Of a stretch of DNA of 64,000 nt, positions 38,101-50,100 are shown one piece after another. Positions within the stretch are counted from its first letter, which is position 1, and each line of letters opens with the position of its first letter. The notes under the pieces are model-generated. The model did no database searches. It was given only the letters and a program-made list of their open reading frames with translations, and was not told the DNA's origin. This DNA comes from Tubiluchus corallicola (taxonomy: Eukaryota; Priapulida; Priapulimorpha; Priapulimorphida; Tubiluchidae): assembly GCA_030141605.1 (NCBI GenBank), contig JAQGDQ010000192.1, positions 62,001-126,000 on the forward strand. Direction: 5' to 3'. The position numbers and the translations under genes were made by a program.

Positions 38101-41100
38101 CTTTTAATTTGCCGAAGCCCTGTTATGTACGTAGTGTAATGCTATTTCCCTCATGTAATAGTTAACAATAATAAGATTGATGACGTCCGCTTTGTGTACT
38201 TATCCGCTTGTAATGTTTCCCTTTATTAGAGTGGGACTGCAGTATCTTTGCCAATTACTGTTTCGGGTTTGTGTACTCAGTATACCTATATTATTACCCA
38301 AACTGCTGCTTCTGTGTTGCATGCACGTATACGGGTTCTTTTGATGATGATCTATAACATTCCCTTGGCGGTGAATGACGTAATTATAGCTAAACTGTCT
38401 AGGTAGACTCGCCTCGGCGGACTATCTAGCTAAGTTGCATTTACGGACATCCGTAATTGGGTCTACTGATATAATATATTATCACAATGATGATCATAGA
38501 TTTTGCCCTACAGCGAGCTTAATAATCAGCCAAAGCCCTTGACCTCTAGTATGAATATGCATTTGGGCCACATACCTTGACCTCTAGTATGAATATGCAT
38601 TTGGGCCACATACCTTGACTTCTAGTATGAATAAGCATTTGGGTCACATACCTTGACTTCTAGTATGAATATGCATTTGGGCCACATACCTTGACTTCTA
38701 GTATGAATATGCATTTGGGTCACATACCTCGACTTCTAGTATGAATATGCATTTGGGCCACATACCTTGACTTCTAGTATGAATATGCATTTGGGCCACA
38801 TACCTTGACTTCTAGTATGAATAAGCATTTGGGTCACATACCTTGACTTCTAGTATGAATATGCATTTGGGCCACATACCTTGACTTCTAGTATGAATAT
38901 GTATTTGCGTCACTTACCTTGACTTCTAGTATGAATACGCATTTTGGTCACTTACCTTGACTTCTAGTATGAATACGCATTTTGGTCACTTACCTTGACT
39001 TCTAGTATGAATACGCATGTGCGTCACTTACCTTGACTTCTAGTATGAATACGCATGTGCGTCACTTACCTTGACCTCTAGTATGAATATGCATGTGCGT
39101 CACTTACTTTGACTTCTAGTATGAATACGCATTTTGGTCACTTACCTTGACCTCTAGTATGAATATGCATGTGCGTCACTTACTTTGACTTCTTGTATGA
39201 ATACGCATTTTGGTCACTTACCTTGACTTCTAGTATGAATACACATGTGCGTCACTTACTTTGACTTCTAGTATGAATACGCATTTTGGTCACTTACCTT
39301 GACTTCTAGTATGAATACGCATTTTGGTCACTCACCTTTGCTTCTGGTATGAATATGTATTTGCGTCACTTACCTTGACTTCTAGTATGAATACGCATTT
39401 TGGTCACTTACCTTGACTTCTAGTATGAATATGTATTTGCGTCACTTACCTTGACTTCTAGTATGAATACGCATTTTGGTCACTTACCTTGACTTCTAGT
39501 ATGAATACGCATTTTGGTCACTTACCTTGACTTCTAGTATGAATATGTATTTGCGTCACTTACCTTGAGTTCTAGTATGAATATGCGTTTTGGTCACTTA
39601 CCTTGACTTCTAGTATGAATACGCATTTTGGTCACTTACCTTGACTTCTAGTATGAATATGTATTTGCGTCACTTACCTTGAGTTCTAGTATGAATACGC
39701 GTTTTGGTCACTTACCTTGACCTCTAATATGAATATGCATTTGGGCCACATACCTTGACTTCTAATATGAATAAGCATTTGGGTCACATACCTTGACTTC
39801 TAGTATGAATATGCATTTGGGCCACATACCTTGACTTCTAGTATGAATATGCATTTGGGTCACATACCTCGACTTCTAGTATGAATATGCATTTGGGTCA
39901 CATACCTTGACTTCTAGTATGAATATGCATGTGCGTCACTTACTTTGACTTCTAGTATGAATACACATTTTGGTCACTTACCTTGACCTCTAGTATGAAT
40001 ATGCATGTGCGTCACTTACTTTGACTTCTAGTATGAATACGCATTTTGGTCACTTACCTTGACCTCTAGTATGAATATGCATGTGCGTCACTTACTTTGA
40101 CTTCTAGTATGAATACGCATTTTGGTCACTTACCTTTACTTCTGGTATGAATATGTATTTGCGTCACTTACCTTGACTTCTAGTATGAATACGCATTTTG
40201 GTCACTTACCTTGACTTCTAGTATGAATATGTATTTGCGTCACTTACCTTGACTTCTAGTATGAATACGCATTTTGGTCACTTACCTTGACTTCTAGTAT
40301 GAATACGCATTTTGGTCACTTACCTTGACTTCTAGTATGAATATGTATTTGCGTCACTTACCCTGAGTTCTAGTATGAATACGCGTTTTGGTCACTTACC
40401 GTGACTTCTAGTATGAATATGCATTTGCGTCACTTACCTTGACTACTAGTATGAATATGCATTTGGGTCGCTTACCTTAACTTCGTCTTACTTTAGCCTC
40501 GTTATTTTTGTAATAACGAAAACAGTTCTCACTTAGACATGACACTTAACGGGTAAGGTCTTCACTTTTCCAAATTTCAAGTTTACCGTTGTGCTCACGC
40601 CTGAGCTGTCGAACACGTGTACTACGTCACAACTGAACGTCTCTGAACGGAGAGGTACAGCACCTGTTTTTGTGCAACGCGTTTCTGAGATGCAGGTGCT
40701 AGTGCCCTAACTAGCCAATGGCAAGATGCTTGTAACGCGGGAAGGACTAGCCGCGCGAACGCGAAATTACAATTCTGAGGTAATAATTCTTTCACATAAG
40801 CCATTCTTGAAAAAATAGTGTGTCCCTTGTCAATATTGTACAAGCTAGACTATTTTGAACAATAGCTTAAGATTGGGTCCGGTTTTTCTTTAATTATTCA
40901 TGTTCCCTGATTTAGCTCTTGAACAAAAATTTTAAATCATCCTCGAAGGCTGGCATTAATCTTTGTTACTTGTTATGATTATGTTTATGATTACTTTAGT
41001 GTTTACTGACGAGGATGTTTCACCGTTTAGACCATCGCATGGTGACCCGGAGACAGGGCCGGATTATGACCTTTTGAGGCCCCTAGGCAAATGAAATTAT

Positions 41101-44100
41101 GGGCCCCTCAGATAGAGCCACACTTTAACTTGCTCACAGTTGTGTCGAATACCTTTTACTTGTGATATACTTTAGCAACATTTGCATAGCTGAGACCTCA
41201 TATTTCTAATTAAAGAGCTCAAAGAGGGGCCCCATCTCAAATAAAGGGCCTCAAACAAGAGCCCTTTGTCTCAAACAAAAAGGTCTCAAACAGATATTCT
41301 TTATCGCAAATGAGAAGTCACTTTAAAATTGGATTTTCAGACTTCATGGCATCCTTTTTTTAAAGTCAGCAATGCAAAGTATGGGCCCCCTAAGCCTGTA
41401 GACCATACAGCCCATTAGATTCAAGACAGGCCTTAATTCCATCTCAACAACTCGTAACTAATCCAACATCTAAATTACTTTATTTACGCTAGACTAATTA
41501 CTACCTAATTAAATTAGCATTTTGTAATTAATTTTGAGGATAGAATAATCGGTGGATAACTAATTATTTATTTATGACCCAAGATTATAAAGATTATCAA
41601 TTAATGATGGAACAAACGCTGAAATTACTAAAAATAAACATAACTAAAAATGAAAAATGTAAAAATTTGAATTCAGCTTAATTCGAACCAAATTATTCAG
41701 TTCAGTTCATTTTCTTCACTACATTTAATTTAATTTTGCATATAAAAATTTGTACTTATCTGAATTAAATGGATAACAAATACAAGGTTAATATGAACAA
41801 ATCCGTATAAAATTCACACCACGTGACACTAGAGAACTTGGATTATATTAGCTTATATAAGTCCACTAGTATTAGTAATGAATATTTCGTTAATAACATA
41901 TCATTGTTTTTTCTATTTTTTTCTTTGGATTACGGCCCATTGACCACTAGACCACACAGCCCCTTGTGTACAAGACAGGCTTTAAACAAATCAATCCAGC
42001 AGGTCTAATCATAGTATTAGACTTGTATTTCAAGTTTATGATTCAGAATTGTCAATCAAAAAGCAAAAAAGTCGCAGTGCTTCTCTGTAATGCAGCTTTG
42101 ACCTTTTACTATCCAAACCGTCAAGATTCATTCGCTCTAAAAAGCGCTAACTGACTGAAAACGTCATCATGAATCTGAAAGGAGTCACAGCGAGTTCCAA
42201 GCAAAATAAAACCAATTCGGAATGCTACTTTCATCGTCTGAACATCACTAGTTACTGCTACAATAATTTACTCTTTTTAGGACTGCTCTTAACACGAACA
42301 GACTAAGAAAGCTGTCTTGTAAAGATGTACGTTAATCCCGGTGGAGCAAATTGCCGTATTTTATTGTTACGTTGCCGTTTCGTTTGATTACTGCTTAATA
42401 CGTTTGGTAGACGCAGTGCCATTAAATGAGCATTTAAAACAACGAGGCGCAATAAAAGAGTGCAAAGTGAATGCTAAATAGTCTTGCGTTGATTATACCG
42501 AGTTTTATGTTGTTAGTTGCACTTTTACGACTTCTCCCCGAAATATATAATCACGTAGAGACAATAAAGTACGTGCTTGACCAAATTTGAATGCACTTGA
42601 GCACTAAATAATGCTAAATTAACGTACATTAACGAGTAAGCATAACAACAACAATCACAACGATAACGACAGCGACGACAACACCGACAATGACGATGAC
42701 GACAACAACAACAACAACAGTAGCAACAGCAGCGGCAGCAACAGCAGCAACAGCAGTAGCAACAACAACGACAACAGCAACAACAATCATCAAAATTAAG
42801 TGTAGCAAGTTGATTTCTCTTGGGTGATAGTAGTGGGATGGCAAGTGCTGTACAAATTTTGTGGAACCTATTTTGGTGCAAGATTAGCGTTGCAGAACAA
42901 GTTACTTTAGTGCTTAGTGTAAATGTCATTGTTGCTATTTTTATTACTATAACTGTTTTTAAAATAACACTTAGTACTTGGTAACAATTCCAAATTATTT
43001 TTTCAGCTGTACCTGCAGCTCTTGATACATTTTAAAATTTCTGATAATAGTATGAAATCTCGTTTGCTTAAGATTGATATTCAGTTCGTTCTGTTTAAAT
43101 TGTTATCTGTATGTTAAGATGTCATAAAAACACTTTTTGAAACGTACTTATCTACTGTCACATCTACCATTTATTAATAGAAATAATTAAAGTCTTGTCA
43201 CCAGTGGCACTGCATCTTTATAACATAAAAAATCTAAAGATTTAATACTCGAGTGTCATAATGGCACTCCAAATCACATTGAGAATATCGAGGTTTTCGA
43301 GTTTTCCTTGTCCATTCTCTTTTATCTTCAAAAATGACGTACAAAATGACGGAAAATAAATGTAGGTAAATTTGAATCAATTTAAAATTTATTTTAGTTA
43401 AACATTAACCGAATAGTGAATTGGTACAGATTTTTTCGTTTTGAACCAAGACATCCTAGCTAATCCCCTGCCAAATTTCAACGCGATTGACACGTGTGAA
43501 CGTGCAATTTTAAGTCAGTTTAAAATTAATTAGTTAATAGCGTTTATTAATTAACTAGCTAACGAATTGCTACAATTCTTGCGTTGAACCAAGAACATCC
43601 AAATTAATCAAAATAGCTAATTTCAACTCAGTTAGGTAACTACTTTTGGAATTGGAGCAATTTAAAAAATTAATTAACTAATTGACTAATCAATGAATTG
43701 TAACAAATTTTTTGTACTGAACCCAGAACTTCCTATTAAGTCACCGCACTAAATTTCAACTCGATTGGCTAAATACTTTTAGAGTTATTTCAACTCATTT
43801 GGGGTATAAAAGTTGAAAAAGTGAATGTGTGACTAAGTAATCGGTTTTTTTTCTAAGACCCATTTCACAGTGAGCAAAATTCCTCGTGCAATTCCTTGTG
43901 AGGAATTCTGCTGCCAGCTAGAAGCTACGCGTCCTCCTCGTGAGAAATACTGCATGTTCCATTTTCGTGATGAAACCTCGCAGAATGCAAAATTTGGTCT
44001 AAAATTTAACTAGTCGGTTACTTCTTTCTTATTTAGCGAACAACAATTAACACGTTTCAGCATAAAATTCTATTATTTAATCTCTCTTTTAACAGACTGA

Positions 44101-47100
44101 CGATTTATTAATGCAACACCGATGACTATGTTCATGAAAAAGAAAAATAACGCACTCATATATTTATTTTATATGTGTATATTTTCAGATTTTGAAGTGA
44201 TTAATAGAACTTTACTAGAAAAATAAGCAGGCCTGACATTGCTATTGACTAACATTATTAATTGTACTTTGTATATGAGAAATATGGCAAGTATAACTTA
44301 ATTTAGTCATGGTTATACAGTAGAAAACCGAAGATAACTAGACGCGCGGAAAAAACCGGACGGTTTCACTGTGAGATGAAGTTTCTTGCATGGGACTTCG
44401 AGAAAAATCGGAAATGACAGCAAATCCGTGCGCCATGTTTCCTTGTGTCCTCACTGTAAAATGGATCTAAGACGCGACTATCGCTTGGAAATGATACGGA
44501 GACTTTTCATCAAGCCGAAGTAAATTATTTCACCGATAAAATTAAATTTTCAAGAACCATTGAAATATTGTGTAATGTGCCTTTTCAATCTAGTACAATC
44601 ATTGCACAATTTCAGCTGAATCAATAGTCAGCAGGATTATTCCGTAGTATTTGCTGAAATTACGACTTTTTTATGGTAGATTAATATTGCTGAATATGAG
44701 ACTTCGAGAAGACATAAACGACAAAGACCGATTTGTTTAAGATCTAATTAACTGTAGCTGAGATTGAGCTTGCGCAACTATATAGAAAATGATTCTACCC
44801 TAGAGAAGGAAGACGACTAGACCCGTTCTACTCACATTAGTACGGTTCGAAGTGTATTGTATAGTAGAAGTTGAACGTCTCACCGAGCTCGAGATGAAGG
44901 ATCAGAAATCTGACTCCATGAAAAAATGCGAAATTTGTTATAGTGCATTCGTTCGCAGGTTTAGGTTTAATTCAGGTTCTGAAATTTTTTAGAGAATAGC
45001 ATCAGTGCCGCCATCTTCAATTCAGGATGTCAATCGATGCAGAATTCGTTCTAGTATGTTCATGTAAAGTTTCAGGAGAATCTGTTGTGAATTGGTGAAG
45101 CATAAGTTTTTTCGAAAATGATGTTATCACTGCCGGATTTTAATGTTGGATTTGAACTCTAGATGGCAAATCAAAAATCTGTCTCTGTCTGTCAATGTGG
45201 AATTCGTTCTAGTATATTCATGTGAAATTTCTTGTGACAATCCGTTGCGAATTGGCGGAGCCTTGGGTTTTTTCGAAAATGACATTATCGCCGCCATCTT
45301 GAAAATGCCAGAACTAAAGAACGTTTCCATGAGTCAATGCAGAATGAGTTCTAGTTCTAGTTTCTTTGCGATTTATTGCAACTTCACGAAGCCGTAGGTC
45401 TTTTTTCTAAAGGTCACCCCCCAACAAAGAACAACGTCCAGATGAATAGCAGTTTGGGTTGAGTCCCTTGACCAAAAAGTCACAAAGCTTGGCTGATCAG
45501 CAATGTGACCGATAAGCTCCTTGTCCAAGTTCCAAACAGACCCAATTAAATGCTGACTACAGACTCCCGGACTCGGTCGTATACGTTTTACTATTTCAAA
45601 TTATATGCTTTATTTTACAAATTTGCGTGTAAACTAGAACCCACAGAAACATTTAATTGATTAAGCAATGGCAGGATTGTGCATTAATACGGCACACACG
45701 TTTAAAAAATTGTGATGTAAAAAGTAAATTTTGAAAACATGGGGGTAGATTAGTGAATTCATTATTTGACAAAAAGTGCTACAACTGCTACCAAACTCTC
45801 AGGTAGTTTTTACCTAGGCCTTTATAAACATGGAAACGATGGAAAAGAGCCAGGATGTCATTTTATCATGAAAACAAAATAATGCATGTTCAAAGTGCTG
45901 GCTGAATAACATACTCGTTGTTATTACGTAAATAAGCTTATGCCTATGAAGTTTAAACTTTAAATCCTTGACTTGCCTCTACAACACGCGTATTCCTAGA
46001 TCCCGTTTTTTGCATAGGCCTATATAGGCTAATTCAACTGTGCCTTGTCACGTTGTACTTGTATTTTTCGTGCACTGCTCAACAGTTTATTATTTATTTA
46101 TTTTATTTATTATAATCTTTTATGAGGGTAGCTCCTTCACTGATTAGCACTGCTTCCCAAGGAGGACCTCAGTTGTTTACAAACACATGCTGATATATAC
46201 ATTTAATTCAAGCAATTTCATTACAGCAGCTGCGTTTACGATTTTCTAACAGAATAAAATGATTATCAGATCATTACTGGCATTAAAAGAAACATAAAAT
46301 TAAGTTAATTACAAAATACGTAAAGTAACGAGGTATATAACTGTAATTTATATCTGATATTAGGCTATTCAATACACGAAAAATAAGTATATTATCGAAA
46401 TCCAATAAGCTTTTACAAAGTTACTCGGCAGCTCGAAAACTGAATATAAATTGGATATTTGAATTGTATTTTGCTTCCCAGTTTGTCATGTGTGCAATGT
46501 TTTCTTTATTTTATTCGTGCTGATTTTATTTTTGCTGTCAAACCAACGGTCACCGCTTGAAGTTACAGCTCATTCACTGTCAACTTTATTGTTTTAAAAT
46601 CTTTTCTCTAACAGAAAAATTAAAATCTGAAATCAACTACCAGAGTTTGCTTGGTGGTGCCCACTTGGCCTGTGTTTAAAGGAGTAAACTTTAAAAAACT
46701 GCTGAAAAGATATATAGATGAAATTATCTATCTTTTAACCAACAGCTGTAAGCAGCCTTGGCTCTTCGCGCTTTTATCCTTTATGCTTAATCTTTTAATT
46801 AGCCATTTATCTGTAAAACTTTTGTTTTGTACTATATAAATGATTTATCCTCCTTCCATATTTTATACTTTCTTGTAAATAGCCTGTTTTCTTGTATTTT
46901 TTTTTACTAAAGTATTAAATGAAATGAAATAAAATGTTTAATGTTTATGCTCATCTGTACAATAGACAAAGCAATTTTCTTAAAACTAAGTGTCCACGTT
47001 CAGCTGTCTAAGTTTCTGTTTTTTTTTCAGAATGCATCTGTACAATGAAATGGTAGCTAAACAAGAACAACGTACAAAGAACAACATAAATAAAAGTAAA

Positions 47101-50100
47101 GATGTGCCTGAGTATGTAGATAAATTTGGCTTCCACATAACAACCTGCTGTGGCTACCTTCCCCAGGATAATGCATGGTGTGATGACTGGGTGGTAAGAA
47201 AAGCTTCGATGTTTTATGATTACCGAAACTGTATTAAAATGATACCAGCTTACAATACTTCATTCTGTGTTAATAGATGTCACCACCCTATGCGTAATAT
47301 ACTACTAATGCTATCTGCTATTTACTATATATTGCTATTTAATTGGTTACTAAATTTAAAGCTTTAAATGTTTATTTTTAGTCATTTTACACAAGAAATA
47401 AACTGAAGGCACAAATGGATTTGCTGGAAAAGCAGGTAAGATACCTAACATTAAAATTGCAGTGTGGTGTAGAAAATGCAATAATATACTAGAAAAAGCG
47501 AATTGAAATCGGAGCTAACCACATCAATGCATTTTATCATTTTACATACATGAAACCACTTGCCTTTAATGTAACCTGAAAACTGACTCCTAATAGGCAG
47601 GGGCGGGTTAACCATTAGGCCAATAAGGCTATGGCCTTAGGTTCTAAATTTTGATAGGCCCTGGAAGTCCTGAGACTGATGACCAATAGACAGTGATATT
47701 TCTGTTTAGTAAACAGGATAACAAAATTATTTAAACTGAACATGCTAAAGAGAAGTAGTTTGTATTTGCTTTTCTTTTTTGTGCATTGCTAGTGAGCATT
47801 TGAGAGATCGAGCTTATATTGGACAAAAAATTGTTCATTTTCTACTGTAGACCCACACATTCGGATCCAGGATGCATCGCCACAAAACATTTGGTCTCAC
47901 GTAGCCTTGGCCATAAAGGCAATTTTAGGCATTGTCTGTTTTGGACACATAGGTCATTTGGTCACACGGGTCACACGTGTCATTTGGACACATAAGCTAT
48001 TTAGACACAAGAATTCAACAATTGTAAAGAGTATATCATTTAGACATGTGAAAGATACTTCTCATTGTCCACTGTTTTAGAACCTCAATGACGAGCAGCA
48101 ATTCGTCTTTTGGTAAATCCAGGCGAAAAGGCATGACAAATAAAATCATCCCCATTCATCAGGAATAACGTTTGTGCTGTTGATAAGTATACACAAAAAC
48201 TGAAGAACAGCTCCATAACAATTAATATTTATTTGTAGTTTCCAAGAAGTTTGAAGGCGATCTGGCCTGTGCATCAATTGGTGTTGCACAAGCTGCTAAC
48301 TTTAAATATGCTAAGATTAATTACCAGGATGCATTACTTTTGGAATCACTGAGCTTAGTAAAAGGCTAACGATATAAAGAAAACGTTGAGTAAATGCATT
48401 ATTCATAATACTTAACTGGTATTCAGTGTAATCAATGAAAAATCGAAGGCAAAGATCTTAATTACAAATTTTCGATTTGCAATTCAAATCAGGCATGAAT
48501 GAGGCGATGATGAATTTAATATTTCCAATGATCCCTCCTATAATGTGGTAGAGAAAGAGCTTTTGGTGTAAGCAAATCCAAAAGAGAAGACTGCATTGGA
48601 TTGGACGTATATTGGACTAGAGGTGCAGTAATGTCCTCCAGACATGCAGGAATCTCATCTTCTTACGGTATTATGTAAGGCTCTTGCAACAAATAGCCCA
48701 AAGTATCAACTGTTGAAAAATAAATTTGTACTGCGAAGGACTCAGCATACACAACTCCAAATTTGAGAGAATGCGTAGACATATATAAAAATACGCATAT
48801 ATATAATTACATATATGTTCGTTTGTCCACACACGATAAACGAATTGTGTAATAGATTGTGCAGTCCTCAATGCCGCTTACAGATGCTCAATACACTGCG
48901 CAATATTCAGTATATATTCAGACCTATATTATTACTGCAGGTGTATATGTTTCCTAAGACGCAGTGGAATTCAAACAGAAAATTCTATAATAAACAATAT
49001 ACATATTTTTATAACAATGATAATCAAGAGATGCAATTTTGAAATAACTGTCAATCTTTCGATGCTCTATTTTTCTTGTTTAATGAAATGATTGATTAGA
49101 TTTTTGATTGTCAGAGCATCCTTTACAAACTATTCCAATTACATGCTTTATCATTAATAGCGGTATTACGCAAAATGTTTTGTATGAAAAATTGTCACTC
49201 AGTTGTGTCTAAATATTGCTGATTTGTAGAAAAAAGATTATTACTGATGAAACAGACGTTTTTAATATGCTGAAAATTATTACACATACAAAAGTGCTGA
49301 AAAATTGTTCCTAACTGTCCCAACTATGCTTAGTACAGCGCTCTTTATGAAAACTGAGAGGAATCTTTATGAGCTTTCAACTGACCATATTTGGGACAGT
49401 AAGGAGAATACAATTTGTCAGCAAATATCGCGTGCATTAATTTTCGGGCATATCAAAGATGTCACTTTCATCCTTATGATAATTTCATGAAAAATTCATC
49501 AACACTATATGCAAAATAAAAAAGACGACAGAATGCTACCCTGTCTCAGGCCATTAGTGACATTAAAATCTTCTTCATTTAGGAGACACCAGTGGACTGC
49601 TATACGAACTTTTAAATATGTTAATAACTTTGGTATACCCAGATGACAGAATTTAGAGAATAGTTTGTTATGATTCACCTTATCAATGGCCTCTAGTAAT
49701 AACAATAACATTTGTTATTGTTATCATTAGATATTATATATTTATGATTCGTTAATCTAATTGTGCGTGTAAATTACATTTTATATGCAAGTAGCTATAG
49801 TTAATATATATAATTACATGCATACTTGAGTATTCTTACCAACATAATGTTGAACTGTTTGCAAATAAAATGGCGTTGCAAACAAAAACATGCACCTATA
49901 GCTGTTTTCACACACCAAAATCGTCACGCTAGCGTATAGTAAACAAGAATTTGTTGATTTTATATTAGAGGGGAGACAGGGAAGCCTTAGAACTGTGGTC
50001 ACACCTGCAATTGAAGATATCTGATTTTTTCAAACACATTGACGTAAAACCGTCTCTTTTACATGGAGATCTATGGTCTGGCAACGTAGCTCAAACTTCT

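Larger units (their letters stand above)
37609..47030 (+). other. Kinase intron 3 (9.4 kb)
   Basis: Contains the 38-bp minisatellite, two short diverged tandem repeats, a degenerate trinucleotide tract and a ggccggattatgacc-type repeat fragment near 41053. No exon recognised. Confidence 0.8.

Noticed and set aside
38537-40474. CRISPR-like direct repeats
   Set aside because: Units abut with no unique spacers, and the context is an intron of an animal gene; this is a minisatellite.
41941-41985. tRNA-like sequence (minus strand tggtctagtggtcaatgg)
   Set aside because: Only an A-box-like part is present, with no B-box at the right distance; too weak to list as a SINE.
42525-42929. Cys/Arg-rich or Val-rich frames on the minus strand
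   Set aside because: Come from a degenerate trinucleotide repeat.
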